Shown here: positions 1-9,334 of the stretch, piece by piece | Layout: each line of letters opens with the position of its first letter | Numbering within the stretch: the first letter of the stretch is position 1 | Assembly: GCA_002390425.1 (NCBI GenBank) | Contig: DGPL01000010.1 | Location: 1-64,000, forward strand | Reading direction: 5' to 3' | Source: Kordiimonadaceae bacterium UBA4441 | GTDB lineage: Bacteria; Pseudomonadota; Alphaproteobacteria; Sphingomonadales; Emcibacteraceae | DNA length: 64,000 bases | Made by a program: the position numbers and the translations under genes | The notes under the pieces: model-generated | Told to the model about the DNA's origin: nothing | Seen by the model: the letters and a program-made list of their open reading frames with translations, nothing else | Databases searched by the model: none

Positions 1-1448
1 GGAAGAACATGAATGTATCCCATCGGAACTGTTATCGACGGATATCCGCTAACAGCAGCATAGGAGGATGTTCCCCCTCCGCTTGGATGGTCACCATTAA
101 TAAGATCTTGACTATTCGCAGGGTTCCGCGATGGCATCACAATTAAATTAAGGTCATGCTTATCCATCAATTCATCTATAAGCTTTTGCATCGCATTTTT
201 ACTATTCGACAATGCATCTAAATAGTCTTTATCAGTTATCGGCCCCTTCTCTTCTGAACGGATAAAAGTTTCTTGCTTAAAGTAAGGCATTTCAGTGGAT
301 TGGTTTTCTATATTAAAAGCAATTAAATCAGCGAGCGTTTTTGTTTTCACTGTCCCAGGCGTATTTTCTAAATAAGCATTCAAATAATGCTTAAATTCGT
401 AACGAAGGACAATTCCTTCTGCTTCCCCAATCCCGTCACGGTCACCAAATTCAATGTTGTCAACAATTACCGCTCCACTTGCTTTCATAATATTGATGCT
501 ATCATCAAAAATCTTTGGTAAATCGTCATGCATCCGAAATGGGGTTCTAATGACACCGATCCTTTTTCCCTTTAAGCCACCTTTATTTAAATAGTTTTCA
601 TATTTAATTTTTATCTGCGGTTGTTTTAATGTGACAGGGTCCTCAGGGTTTTTCGTAACCATTGTTGTAAGCAGATAAGCTGCATCAGCAACACTTCTGG
701 TCATTGGTCCTGCAGTATCTTGAGCAGCCGCTATGGGAATAATCCCTGTTCTACTAACAAGTCCTACGGTCGGCTTAATGCCAACTACGCCATTATAAGC
801 GGCGGGACAAACTATTGAGCCGTCCGTTTCCGTTCCTATCGTCAATGTTGCTAAATTTGCTGCGGCTGCGACACCGGATCCGGAACTTGATCCACATGTA
901 TTTGCGGTTAGTAAATATGGGTTTCTTGTTTGCCCTCCCATACCACTCCAACCACTTGAACTATTAGTCGACCTAAAATTCGCCCATTCACTTAAATTTG
1001 TTTTTCCTAAAATGATCGCACCCGCTTCTCGCAAACTTGACGCTAACGGTGAATCTTCTTTTGCATAGTTCTCTTTTAACGCCAACGAGCCCGCCGTCGT
1101 CGGCATATTATCCTTTGTATCAATATTATCTTTTAGAAGCACAGGAATACCATGCAAAGGCCCCCTAACGTTGCCATTTTTACGCTCTCTGTCAAGTGCC
1201 GCCGCCGTTTCCAACGCATCAGGGTTTATAGATATAACCGCATTAAGGTGTGGGCCATTTTTATTCAGCTTTTCTATTCTTTCCAAGTAAAGCTCTACCA
1301 CCTTTACGGATGTATACTCACCACTTTGAAAGGCATTATTAAGTTCCAAAACGGTAATTTCATCAAGCTCAAAATCGGCAATTTGTGCGGTAGCTAATTG
1401 TGAACAGAATAATAATGATAAAAATACAATTTTAACTCCCTTAATCAT
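1..1448 (-). CDS. Secreted amidase (amidase-signature family), 3' end cut by window edge
   Basis: The reverse strand is open from an ATG at 1448 to the window edge, about 482 codons. The product starts with a hydrophobic signal peptide ending in Ala-Thr-Ala-Gln, so it should act in the periplasm. It carries the amidase-signature fold: the catalytic lysine lies in LLKDNIDT (about residue 122), the Gly/Ser-rich stretch GSSSGSGVAAAA follows, then GTETDGS, and near the cut end a typical SGYPSITVPMG. These enzymes hydrolyse carboxamides through a Ser-cisSer-Lys triad; the substrate cannot be told. Its ATG shares one base with the stop of mtnA (TAATG), so the two genes are translationally coupled. 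Only the last few dozen residues should be missing, judging from the usual length near 500-530. Confidence 0.9.
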   Translation of the reverse strand, partial: MIKGVKIVFLSLLFCSQLATAQIADFELDEITVLELNNAFQSGEYTSVKVVELYLERIEKLNKNGPHLNAVISINPDALETAAALDRERKNGNVRGPLHGIPVLLKDNIDTKDNMPTTAGSLALKENYAKEDSPLASSLREAGAIILGKTNLSEWANFRSTNSSSGWSGMGGQTRNPYLLTANTCGSSSGSGVAAAANLATLTIGTETDGSIVCPAAYNGVVGIKPTVGLVSRTGIIPIAAAQDTAGPMTRSVADAAYLLTTMVTKNPEDPVTLKQPQIKIKYENYLNKGGLKGKRIGVIRTPFRMHDDLPKIFDDSINIMKASGAVIVDNIEFGDRDGIGEAEGIVLRYEFKHYLNAYLENTPGTVKTKTLADLIAFNIENQSTEMPYFKQETFIRSEEKGPITDKDYLDALSNSKNAMQKLIDELMDKHDLNLIVMPSRNPANSQDLINGDHPSGGGTSSYAAVSGYPSITVPMGYIHVL

Positions 1449-2521
1449 TATTTTTTCTCCTTAAAATAATCTTTTAACCCTTTATCGTAAGGTCTTGTTA
1501 TTATGGTATTTTCTGTAATTATACCTGTCACTAATTCATTGGGCGTTACATCAAAAGCTGGACTTCTGGTTTTAGTATTTTTTGCTGCGACTGGGTTCCC
1601 TAAAATGGTCGTGATTTCATCACCGCTACGCTCTTCTATTGGAATGTCTTTACCGCTCGGTGTATTCATATCAATTGTCGATGACGGACACGCAACATAA
1701 AATGGGATATCAAAATATTTTGCGAGAATAGCAACCCCAAGCGTTCCAATTTTATTGGCAACATCGCCATTTGCAGCGACCCTATCTGTTCCGACAATAA
1801 CCAAATCAATTTCGCCTGATGCCATCATATGCGCAGCCATACTATCTGTAATCAATGTCACATCAATTCCTGCTTTATCCAATTCCCATGATGTTAATCG
1901 TGTGCCCTGAAATAGTGGCCTGGTTTCATTAGCATAAACTTTAAACTTTATCCCATCATGATGCGCTAGATACATCGGCGCCGTCGCCGTCCCAAGGATA
2001 GAGGTCGCGAGCGACCCTGCATTACAATGAGTCATGACGCCCATATTTTCTTTTATCAAATCGCTTCCCATTTTAGCGAGACCATAGCTGATTTGCCGAT
2101 CTTCCTCATGAATTGCTTCCGCTTCCACTATTAATTTCTTATATAATTCAGAAGCACTTACGACTTTCATTTCCATGATTGCACCAACCATACGCTTCAT
2201 CGCCCAATTTAAATTAACAGCTGTGGGCCGCGAACTATCAAGATAGCGTGCTACATTAATTGTTTTTTGAATAAATTCATCCGGTGATAAATCTTTATAT
2301 TTTTTAAGCTCTACACATAAGCCATAAGCGGCAGCGACCCCGATGGCTGGTGCCCCTCTCACTTTTAATTGCTGTATTGTGTACCAAACTTGCTCCGCAT
2401 TATCATGTTTTTCCATTATGACATCATGAGGAAGTCTTGTTTGATCCAAAATAAAAAGCCCCTCTTCTTTCCATTCCACGGAAAGGGGTAAGTCGCTAGC
2501 AATAAGATTTACAGGAGGCAA
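1448..2521 (-). CDS. mtnA: S-methyl-5-thioribose-1-phosphate isomerase MtnA
   Basis: MtnA converts 5-methylthioribose-1-phosphate to methylthioribulose-1-phosphate in cytosolic methionine salvage. The 357-residue product has the family marks in order: VRGAPAIGVAAAYG near residue 60, THCNAGSLAT with the active-site Cys near 165, and GTDRVAANGDVANKIGT with the catalytic Asp near 245. The start is a TTG at 2521; no ATG lies upstream in frame, and AAGGA sits 8 bases before the TTG, so I accept it. The stop overlaps the start of the exported amidase downstream. No other methionine-salvage gene is seen in the window, so the rest of the pathway would lie elsewhere. The related eIF2B-alpha-like proteins are less likely given the exact motifs. 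Confidence 0.95.
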   Translation of the reverse strand: MPPVNLIASDLPLSVEWKEEGLFILDQTRLPHDVIMEKHDNAEQVWYTIQQLKVRGAPAIGVAAAYGLCVELKKYKDLSPDEFIQKTINVARYLDSSRPTAVNLNWAMKRMVGAIMEMKVVSASELYKKLIVEAEAIHEEDRQISYGLAKMGSDLIKENMGVMTHCNAGSLATSILGTATAPMYLAHHDGIKFKVYANETRPLFQGTRLTSWELDKAGIDVTLITDSMAAHMMASGEIDLVIVGTDRVAANGDVANKIGTLGVAILAKYFDIPFYVACPSSTIDMNTPSGKDIPIEERSGDEITTILGNPVAAKNTKTRSPAFDVTPNELVTGIITENTIITRPYDKGLKDYFKEKK

Positions 2522-2622
2522 AATAATTTTCCTTATGATTGAACAGTTTATATCTTTTCATAATCTAATATGTTCTTTAGTATAAAGGCAAATAATCCTT
2601 TTTAAAAAATGGGCGAATAAGT

Positions 2623-4509
2623 ATGTGCGGTATCGCAGGGATCACTAATTTTTCCGGTCAAACTCCATCGGAAGATTTATTAAAACTAATGACTGATGTT
2701 ATTGAACATCGAGGGCCCGATGGCTCTGGGGCTTATATTTCAGGTGGCATCGCGTTCGGCCATCGCCGATTATCAATCATCGACCTTGCAGGTGGTCATC
2801 AACCTATGACCACATCTGATGACCGCGTCACAATTACTTATAATGGTGAAATATATAATTTTCCTGAGTTACGAGAAGAATTAAAAGCACTAGGTTATCA
2901 ATTTAAAACAAGCGGTGATACCGAAGTTATACTTCAAGCATATCATGCCTGGGGACCAAAAAGTGTCGAACGAATTCGCGGCATGTTTGCCTATGCTATC
3001 CACGATAAACAAAATAATGAAGTGTTCATCGCCCGAGACAGGCTGGGTATAAAACCTTTATTTTACGCGCAATTATCCGGTGATACTTTTGTATTTGGCT
3101 CTGAGCTAAAATCTTTAAAACTACATCCAAATTTTAATTCAAGTCTCAGAACAGAAAGTACGGAAGAGTATTTCGCCTTAGGGTATGTTCCTGAGCCCCA
3201 TACTATTTATAAAAACGTCATGAAACTAGAACCGGGTCATACGCTACTTATAAATACCATGACAGGCAGAATTGAGAATAATCAATATTGGAATATTGAA
3301 TTTAATTCTGATTATAAAGGGTCATTCAATGATGCGTCGAGAGAATTAGATGCCCGTGTTGAAGAAGCCGTGCGCATTAGAATGCGGGCTGATGTTCCGC
3401 TTGGTGCATTTTTATCAGGCGGGGTTGATTCAAGCGCCGTCGTTGCCAATATGGCAAAAAATAGCGCTGATCCGGTCAATACTTGTTCAATCGGTTTTAA
3501 ACAGGCGGATTTTGACGAATCTGATTATGCTGATCAAATTGCTGAACAATATAAAACATCCCATAAATCAAAATTTGTTGATCCAAACGATTTCTCCTTA
3601 GTTGACAAATTGATGGATTATTATGATGAACCTTATGCTGATAGCTCAGCATTGCCAACTTTCCGCGTTTGCGAACTTGCCCGCGAAAATGTCACCGTTG
3701 CCCTTTCCGGTGATGGCGGGGACGAACATTTAGCGGGTTATCGTCGTTATAAATTACAAATGTTCGAGCAAAACTTAAGATCCAAAATACCTTCCGCCAT
3801 TCGAAAACCAATTTTTGGCACTTTAGGGTCAATCTATCCTAAAGCAGACTGGGCACCTCGTATTTTCAGAGCAAAAACCACATTCCAAGGAATAGCAAGA
3901 TCACATGTTGAAAGTTACTTTCATGGTGTTTCAATCTTAAAACCGGAAATGAGACAAAAGCTCTATAGCCCTAAAATGAAAAGTGATCTTCAGGATTACA
4001 CTGCCCTTGAAGTTTTTAATAAGCATGCGTCTGAAACCGATACGGATGACCCGCTTTCAATGATCCAATATTTAGATATCAAAACATACCTAGCCGGCGA
4101 CATCTTAACAAAAGTTGACAGAGCCTCTATGGCATATTCACTTGAAGTACGTGTTCCATTACTCGATCATGAACTTGTCGGTTGGATAGCGACTTTACCT
4201 TCTTCATTTAAATTAAATAACGGTGAAGGAAAATATATATTCAAAAAATTGCTTGAGAAAGATTTGCCCCACGACATTCTGTACCGTCCTAAAATGGGCT
4301 TCCGTGTTCCGCTAAAAAGCTGGTTTAGAAATGAATTAAAAGAAAAAATAAAAAGCGCAGTCTTAAGTGAAAGAATGCTTGATAGTGGCTATTTTGATCA
4401 AGGATACTTAACAACCTTAATTAACGACCACCAATCAGGCTTAAGAGATCATAGCGCACCTCTTTGGACATTGATGATGTATGATCAGTTTTTGGCAAGG
4501 CACGCTTAA
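2623..4509 (+). CDS. asnB: Asparagine synthase (glutamine-hydrolysing) / amidotransferase
   Basis: A 628-residue two-domain enzyme. The N-terminal class II glutaminase domain begins MCGIAGI, so Cys2 becomes the N-terminal nucleophile, which fixes the start; EHRGPDGSG and the YNGEIYN motif follow. The C-terminal synthase domain has the ATP-pyrophosphatase loop LSGGVDSS near residue 265. The reaction is ATP-dependent transfer of glutamine ammonia to aspartate or, in envelope gene clusters, to another carboxylate. The stop is two bases from the start of a glycosyltransferase gene, so the pair is an operon. That pairing resembles exopolysaccharide or exosortase-associated amidotransferase/glycosyltransferase pairs, so a role in sugar modification is possible; plain asparagine synthesis is the default call. 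Confidence 0.92.
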   Translation: MCGIAGITNFSGQTPSEDLLKLMTDVIEHRGPDGSGAYISGGIAFGHRRLSIIDLAGGHQPMTTSDDRVTITYNGEIYNFPELREELKALGYQFKTSGDTEVILQAYHAWGPKSVERIRGMFAYAIHDKQNNEVFIARDRLGIKPLFYAQLSGDTFVFGSELKSLKLHPNFNSSLRTESTEEYFALGYVPEPHTIYKNVMKLEPGHTLLINTMTGRIENNQYWNIEFNSDYKGSFNDASRELDARVEEAVRIRMRADVPLGAFLSGGVDSSAVVANMAKNSADPVNTCSIGFKQADFDESDYADQIAEQYKTSHKSKFVDPNDFSLVDKLMDYYDEPYADSSALPTFRVCELARENVTVALSGDGGDEHLAGYRRYKLQMFEQNLRSKIPSAIRKPIFGTLGSIYPKADWAPRIFRAKTTFQGIARSHVESYFHGVSILKPEMRQKLYSPKMKSDLQDYTALEVFNKHASETDTDDPLSMIQYLDIKTYLAGDILTKVDRASMAYSLEVRVPLLDHELVGWIATLPSSFKLNNGEGKYIFKKLLEKDLPHDILYRPKMGFRVPLKSWFRNELKEKIKSAVLSERMLDSGYFDQGYLTTLINDHQSGLRDHSAPLWTLMMYDQFLARHA

Positions 4510-4511
4510 AA

Positions 4512-5660
4512 ATGGACGTTCTGACGATAACCACCCTTTATCCAAATGAACTTGAACCCCGCCACGGTATTTTTATTAAAAATCGATTGAATGCTTTGGA
4601 CGAGTTAGAAAATTTTAATCGCAAAGTCATTGCGCCCGTCCCACATTGCCCACCTTTAAGGAAGGTTTTCAAAAAATACCAAAAGTATGAAGCACTTCCT
4701 GAATATGAAAACCAGGAAGGTATTGATGTTTATCACCCTAAGTTTATCACTTTTCCTGGTGGATATTTTATTGATAATGCAACATCTATGGCCAAGGCAG
4801 CAGAAGAAATTATCGAGCAAATATATGACACCGATAATTCCTTTGATTTTGTAGATGGTCAGTTTCTATATCCTGATGGTGTAGCGGCATCTATTGTAGC
4901 GAAAGCCCATAAAAAACCGCTTATACTGACGGCACGAGGCAGCGACGTTAATTACTGGATGTATGATAAGAAAGCCCGTGAAAAAATTCTTGATGCCATT
5001 GACTATGCCGAGAAGGTTATTTGCGTTAGCCGTGCACTTAAAGAAGCATTACTTAGTTATGGTGTAGAAGAAAAAAAATTGGTAGTGATCTATAATGGTG
5101 TTGATCCGGAATGCTTTAATACCAAGGCTCCGATTAATCCTTTAAGAGAAGAATACTATCTTACTGTCGGCAATCTCGTTCCCTTAAAAGGCCATCATAT
5201 TACATTAAATACATTCTTTGAAATGCCTAAGCAGCGTTTGATAATAGTCGGCAATGGCGAGCAAAGATCCGATTTGAAAAAACAAGCTAAAGATTTGGGT
5301 ATTCAAGGACGAGTGCAAATGATCAAACATTTAGATCAGAAAAAATTAGCCGAATTTTATGCCGGCGCAACAGCAACAATACTAATGTCTTCTATGGAAG
5401 GAATGCCGAATGTTGTTCTAGAAAGCCTTGCGGTCGGAACGCCAGTCGTTGCAACAAACGTTGGTGGTATCCCAGAAGTGATTAATGAACATAATGGTCT
5501 TCTTCTGAAAGAAAGAGACGAATATAATCTTTTAAATGCGTTGGAAAAAGTAAAAGAAACCAATTGGAACCGCGAAGAAATTGCAAAAACAGTGAAAGAG
5601 TTTCGTTGGCATAATGTCGCCAAAAAACAATTTGCAATTTATCAAGAAGCAATTTCGTAA
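4512..5660 (+). CDS. Glycosyltransferase family 4 protein
   Basis: A 382-residue GT-B enzyme of the GT4 type, expected to move a sugar from a nucleotide-sugar donor to an acceptor on the cytosolic face of the membrane. The N-terminus has TLYPNELEPRHGIFIKNR, typical of exopolysaccharide-type GT4 proteins; residues near 140 read TARGSDVNYW and near 195 IYNGVD. The donor-binding C-terminal half has VGNLVPLKGH, IIVGNGEQR and the EX7E-type segment SSMEGMPNVVLESLA followed by GTPVVATNVGGIPEVI. There is no signal peptide. It follows the amidotransferase gene after a 2-base gap and is probably translated from the same message. The acceptor and sugar cannot be named from sequence. Confidence 0.88.
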   Translation: MDVLTITTLYPNELEPRHGIFIKNRLNALDELENFNRKVIAPVPHCPPLRKVFKKYQKYEALPEYENQEGIDVYHPKFITFPGGYFIDNATSMAKAAEEIIEQIYDTDNSFDFVDGQFLYPDGVAASIVAKAHKKPLILTARGSDVNYWMYDKKAREKILDAIDYAEKVICVSRALKEALLSYGVEEKKLVVIYNGVDPECFNTKAPINPLREEYYLTVGNLVPLKGHHITLNTFFEMPKQRLIIVGNGEQRSDLKKQAKDLGIQGRVQMIKHLDQKKLAEFYAGATATILMSSMEGMPNVVLESLAVGTPVVATNVGGIPEVINEHNGLLLKERDEYNLLNALEKVKETNWNREEIAKTVKEFRWHNVAKKQFAIYQEAIS

Positions 5661-5684
5661 AATATATTCATTTTTGAAATTAAA

Positions 5685-5761
5685 TGGTCGGGGAGACAGG
5701 ATTTGAACCTGCGACCCCCTGTACCCAAAACAGGTGCGCTACCAGGCTGCGCCACTCCCCG
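5685..5761 (-). tRNA. tRNA-Pro (anticodon UGG)
   Basis: On the reverse strand a full 77-nt cloverleaf can be folded: acceptor CGGGGAG with CTCCCCG, D-arm with AGCCTGGTAGC, anticodon stem CCTGT/ACAGG around loop TTTGGGT (anticodon TGG), and T-arm GCAGGTTCAAATCCTGT-like. The discriminator A is followed by an encoded CCA. It lies 3' of a DUF192 and a cold-shock gene on the same strand, a neighbourhood often seen in Alphaproteobacteria. Confidence 0.97.
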
Positions 5762-5847
5762 ACCGAAGAAACAATTTGAAAACAAATTGTGGTTGGGTTA
5801 ATACGCGATGCAACGAGTTGGTGCAAGAGTTATTTTCGTAAAAATCA

Positions 5848-6342
5848 CTATTTTTTCATATTTCCAAATGTTGGATAGATGATCTCATCTCCAACGGCAA
5901 TATTCAACTTATCTGTAAGCCCGCCATAAAGCTCTAGTACGGCTTTGGCTTCACCACCGGAACGTATTAATGATAGTGATCGAGGCTGTTGTGATTTCGC
6001 AATCCGAATGATTTTACCATCATCATCAATAAAAAGAATATCAAGTGGAATAAAGGTATTTTTCATCCACATACTGATGCGTTTTTTCTCTTCATAAATG
6101 AATAACATTCCATTCATTTCAGGAAGGTTTGTGCGAAACATTAGACCATACTGACGATGGCTATCATCTAATGCTAACTCTATATCAAAATCATAACTGG
6201 TGTCTTGGGTTTTAACCGTTAGTTCGCCCGTAGGGAATTTTTCTTGTGAATGAGAATTTTGCGAAAAGAGAATAAAGAACGCGGTAAATAAATTTATAAC
6301 AATAATTTCTTGCATTCTTGACGCAAACACAGTTGAACTCAT
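5848..6342 (-). CDS. DUF192 family exported protein
   Basis: A 164-residue protein with an N-terminal hydrophobic segment (about residues 10-32, ending near SHSQ) that looks like a signal peptide or anchor. The rest matches the DUF192 family: YGLMFRTNLPEMNGMLFIY, then MWMKNTFIPLDILFID, a Lys/Arg-rich turn, and AVLELYGG near the end. The family's biochemical role is unknown. An AAAGGA site 8 bases before the ATG at 6342 supports this start. It sits between a cold-shock protein gene and tRNA-Pro, all on one strand, a conserved order in the class. Confidence in family is high; no function is claimed. Confidence 0.9.
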   Translation of the reverse strand: MSSTVFASRMQEIIVINLFTAFFILFSQNSHSQEKFPTGELTVKTQDTSYDFDIELALDDSHRQYGLMFRTNLPEMNGMLFIYEEKKRISMWMKNTFIPLDILFIDDDGKIIRIAKSQQPRSLSLIRSGGEAKAVLELYGGLTDKLNIAVGDEIIYPTFGNMKK

Positions 6343-6460
6343 ATTTCTTTCCTTTCTTATGATGACCTATTCAATCATCAGAAGACATAATGACAGGAAA
6401 GAATGGCAATTTAAAGGCCAAACTTGTGTATTTAAATAAAGCTGAAATGTAAGTCAGAAA

Positions 6461-7072
6461 TTATGTTTCTTTTCTGATAGCGTTTACCATCAATCCACGT
6501 TCACCATCACCAACAACAACTGAAAGTGTTTCACCAGGTGTAAGTTGATCCATGTTATAGTGACGTAATACTTCCATATGTACAAAGATATCTTGTCCGC
6601 CATCACCACGATTTACAAAGCCATACCCACGAACTTTGTTAAACCATTTCACGGTTACATCAACATAATCCTCGTCAGAATAATCACTTTCATCGATATT
6701 GAAATTGCTTTCCGTTTCTGGCTTTTCAACTGCAGTCGAGAGATCAAAACTAAGAATTTTAACCGCTTGTCTACCTTTTGGTCTGTTTGCAGATAAACAA
6801 ACTACTTTTGCACCTTCTGGAAGGGAACCACGTTCATGTTCTTTAAGAATTGAGAAGTGAACTAGAATATCACCTTTATCACGATTCTCTTGATCATCAG
6901 CTTCAATAAAGCCATACCCTTTTACGTCATCAAACCACTTGATTTTACCAATAATCTCATCAAAGTGTTCTGATGTCGAAGCACCCCCTTGGTCTTCAGT
7001 AACATTTGCTGACCCCACTTTTAGTTCTTCCGAACTATCAGTCGTCACATCTTTAATTGCGCTGCTACTCAT
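6461..7072 (-). CDS. Protein with two cold-shock domains
   Basis: A 203-residue cytosolic protein with two CspA-type nucleic-acid-binding domains joined by an acidic linker. Domain 1 (about residues 40-105) has GKIKWFDDVKGYGFIEADD and DILVHFS; domain 2 (about 138-200) has VKWFNKVRGYGFVNRGDGG and DIFVHMEVL, the RNP1/RNP2-like aromatic motifs that bind single-stranded RNA or DNA. The N-terminal 35 residues are acidic and low-complexity. Tandem cold-shock domain proteins of this length are typical of Alphaproteobacteria and act as RNA chaperones in cold or stationary phase. The gene is preceded by a long AT-rich leader with a hairpin, consistent with post-transcriptional control, as known for csp genes. 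Confidence 0.93.
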   Translation of the reverse strand: MSSSAIKDVTTDSSEELKVGSANVTEDQGGASTSEHFDEIIGKIKWFDDVKGYGFIEADDQENRDKGDILVHFSILKEHERGSLPEGAKVVCLSANRPKGRQAVKILSFDLSTAVEKPETESNFNIDESDYSDEDYVDVTVKWFNKVRGYGFVNRGDGGQDIFVHMEVLRHYNMDQLTPGETLSVVVGDGERGLMVNAIRKET

Positions 7073-7372
7073 CTTCTTATACTTCCCATAAAATAACTAT
7101 TTAATTACTTAAAGCTTTTATTTTCAACACCTTGAGATAACCTCTGCAACCTAAACGAGGTTATTAAAAAACAAAAACTTGCTCTAAATCGCTATCATAT
7201 TCTCTAATTTTTTAAAAAATTAACATATTGAACTTTAGTTCCCGCCACATGTTTTAAAAGTTTATTAAAAAAAAGCCATCAAATCAAGAGATTACTAATA
7301 TAAAAACTATTGTATTAATAAATTTATTAATAAAAGGTTAATTTTAGTACACACCTCATTATGGGCATTAAC
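7073..7372 (-). other. Long AT-rich upstream region of the cold-shock gene
   Basis: No coding region is visible between the cold-shock gene start and the terminator of the AGCS transporter gene. The stretch is very AT-rich and should hold the promoter and a long 5' leader of the cold-shock gene, including the hairpin at 7137-7164. No confident -35/-10 pair can be picked from the many A/T runs. Confidence 0.5.
7137..7164 (-). promoter_or_regulatory. Hairpin in the leader of the cold-shock gene
   Basis: ATAACCTC (7137-7144) is exactly complementary to GAGGTTAT (7157-7164), giving an 8-bp stem with a 12-base loop, 65-92 bases upstream of the start. It has no T-run, so it is not a terminator. 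A role in cold-dependent translation or mRNA stability is inference. Confidence 0.4.
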
Positions 7373-7404
7373 AAAAAAAAGGACTGCGAAAAAGCAGTCC
7401 TTTT
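7373..7404 (-). terminator. Rho-independent terminator of the AGCS transporter gene
   Basis: GGACTGC (7381-7387) pairs with GCAGTCC (7394-7400) around a 6-base loop; on the reverse strand it is followed by a run of eight T. It lies 25 bases past the stop of the transporter gene. Confidence 0.9.
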
Positions 7405-7428
7405 CAACTTAAGATTGTTTAAAAATGG

Positions 7429-9099
7429 TTACTTATTTATCTTTGCAGAATAATCTTCAACCATTTCTTTGACTTCTTTACGCATCATAAACATACATAT
7501 CACATTGGGTATAGTCATTAACGCTACGGTAATTAAGGCAATAGTCCAAATGATAGCCGTATCAGAAATAGCCGCTAAGAAGAAACCAATCACATACACG
7601 CAGCGGTATGGCATTACGGCCTTAGCACCCAATAAATAGGTTATTGCGCGGTCTCCATAATATGACCAGGCAACAGCCGTAGAAAAGGCAAATAATGTGA
7701 GTGATATAGCGACAATGTATTTTCCATTTTCACCAAGGAAGCTTTTTGTAAATGCCATGCTCGTAAGCGTCGCTGAATGCACTAAGGACTTCCCGTTTAC
7801 GACAACGCTGCCATCTTCAAGATTACCATTAGATACTGCAACCTTTCCAGTAATTGGTATTAACTCACCACTGTCATTTTCTTTTGAGAAAACGACATCT
7901 TCTGCAAAGGAACGAGCATTAATAATTGTCGCTCCGCCAGAAACCATTTTACCACCAATAACTTCAATCTCACCTGTTAACGTTTCAACGGTTGATCCTG
8001 GCAGTCCATTTAAATGTTCAAAAAGTTCGGTTTTCTGTGCTGCATTATCTTCTGAATATTCTCCGGCTATAATGCTGAAATCAGCCGCCTGGAATGTATT
8101 TTCATATTTTTCCGTCCAAGCACCTGAGGAAAGAATAACCAATCCTGTAAGTGTACAAATCATAATCGTATCAATGAACGGCTCTAGTAACGAAACCATA
8201 CCTTCAGATACTGGCTCTTCTGTAATCGCGGAAGCATGCGCAATAGCTGAAGACCCCTGCCCAGCTTCATTGGAGAAAAGACCACGTGCCACGCCAATAC
8301 TAAAGGCCTGTGCAAACACCCCACCAATAAAGCCACCTACGGCTGCCGTCCCTGTAAACGCATCAGCAAAGATTGATACGAAAGATGGAATAACCTGATC
8401 GTAATTGGTTATGATCACACAAAATGATCCAATCAAATATAATACCGCCATCGAAGGAACAACACGCGAAGCAAAGCTTGCGATACGTGTTATTCCGCCA
8501 ATAATAACAAATGCGAGCAAAGCGGAAAGGACAAGGCCACTGATCCACATTTCGATACCAAAGGTACTGTTCATGACCTGCGCAATATTATTGACCTGAG
8601 GCATACTACCTGAACCAAACGAACTTAAGACAACCGCCGCTGCAAACACAATAGCGAGAGGTTTCCAACCAAGTCCTCGGTCCATCACATACATTGGGCC
8701 ACCCGCAACAGTGCCATCATCAGTAGTAATCCTGTATTTATGAGAAAGGGATACTTCAACAAATTTTGTCGTCATCCCCATCGCCGCCGTCATCAGCATC
8801 CAGAAAATGGCCGCTGGTCCCCCTAAGTAAATAGCAAGAGCAACGCCCCCCATATTCCCGGTACCAATGGTTCCAGAAAGCGCCATCGACATCGCTTGAA
8901 AATGTGATGTTTCCCCGCCAGCTTTACTTTTCTCTTCGGGGTCAAACAGCACGCTCCAAGCATGCTTAAAAAATCTAATCTGTGGGAATTTTAAATATAT
9001 GGTAAAGAATAAACCTATACCCAACAAGTAATATGGAAACCACGGAGAACTACCCAGATATCCATCAATGAATATCAAAAAATCATTTATTGCTAACAT
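7429..9099 (-). CDS. Alanine/glycine:cation symporter (AGCS family) with periplasm-side insert
   Basis: A 556-residue inner-membrane transporter that should take up alanine or glycine with sodium. Family marks include the GTIGTGNMGGVALAIYLGGP segment (about residues 76-95), FVEVSLSHKYR, GGPMYVMDRGLGWK and ARGLFSNEAGQGSS. At least ten hydrophobic helices are visible. Unusually, between SSGAWTEKYENTFQAADFS (about 325-342) and the next helix (about 461) there is an extra hydrophilic segment of roughly 110 residues rich in Gly, Ser and Val, so the protein is about 100 residues longer than common members. The insert replaces a short loop and probably forms a small beta domain outside the membrane. 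The gene is monocistronic with its own terminator. Confidence 0.92.
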   Translation of the reverse strand: MLAINDFLIFIDGYLGSSPWFPYYLLGIGLFFTIYLKFPQIRFFKHAWSVLFDPEEKSKAGGETSHFQAMSMALSGTIGTGNMGGVALAIYLGGPAAIFWMLMTAAMGMTTKFVEVSLSHKYRITTDDGTVAGGPMYVMDRGLGWKPLAIVFAAAVVLSSFGSGSMPQVNNIAQVMNSTFGIEMWISGLVLSALLAFVIIGGITRIASFASRVVPSMAVLYLIGSFCVIITNYDQVIPSFVSIFADAFTGTAAVGGFIGGVFAQAFSIGVARGLFSNEAGQGSSAIAHASAITEEPVSEGMVSLLEPFIDTIMICTLTGLVILSSGAWTEKYENTFQAADFSIIAGEYSEDNAAQKTELFEHLNGLPGSTVETLTGEIEVIGGKMVSGGATIINARSFAEDVVFSKENDSGELIPITGKVAVSNGNLEDGSVVVNGKSLVHSATLTSMAFTKSFLGENGKYIVAISLTLFAFSTAVAWSYYGDRAITYLLGAKAVMPYRCVYVIGFFLAAISDTAIIWTIALITVALMTIPNVICMFMMRKEVKEMVEDYSAKINK

Positions 9100-9282
9100 T
9101 TAATCCCTCTATTTTAATAACAATTGGTACTGTCAATTTATGACTTATATATTTATTTGAAGGGTAAACTTTATAGAGATTCTGCCCCAAGGTATAGGAT
9201 TTAATATATTTTTTTAAGCTAACTGGAAATATTCCGGTAAATGTATTTTTTAAGACTTAAGAATAGATTTTTTCCGAAACAT

Positions 9283-9312
9283 AAAAAAACCCGGCCATAA
9301 AGACCGGGTTTT
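9283..9312 (-). terminator. Rho-independent terminator of the ArsB/NhaD-type transporter gene
   Basis: AAACCCGG (9287-9294) pairs with CCGGGTTT (9304-9311) around a 9-base loop; the reverse strand continues with T residues. It lies 23 bases after the transporter stop codon. Confidence 0.9.
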
Positions 9313-9334
9313 AATAAAATATTTTTATCCAATC

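Noticed and set aside
7697..8398. 233-codon frame on the plus strand inside the AGCS transporter gene
   Set aside because: Antisense to a clear transporter gene; its Ser/Pro/Val-rich composition is what reverse reading of membrane-helix codons gives.
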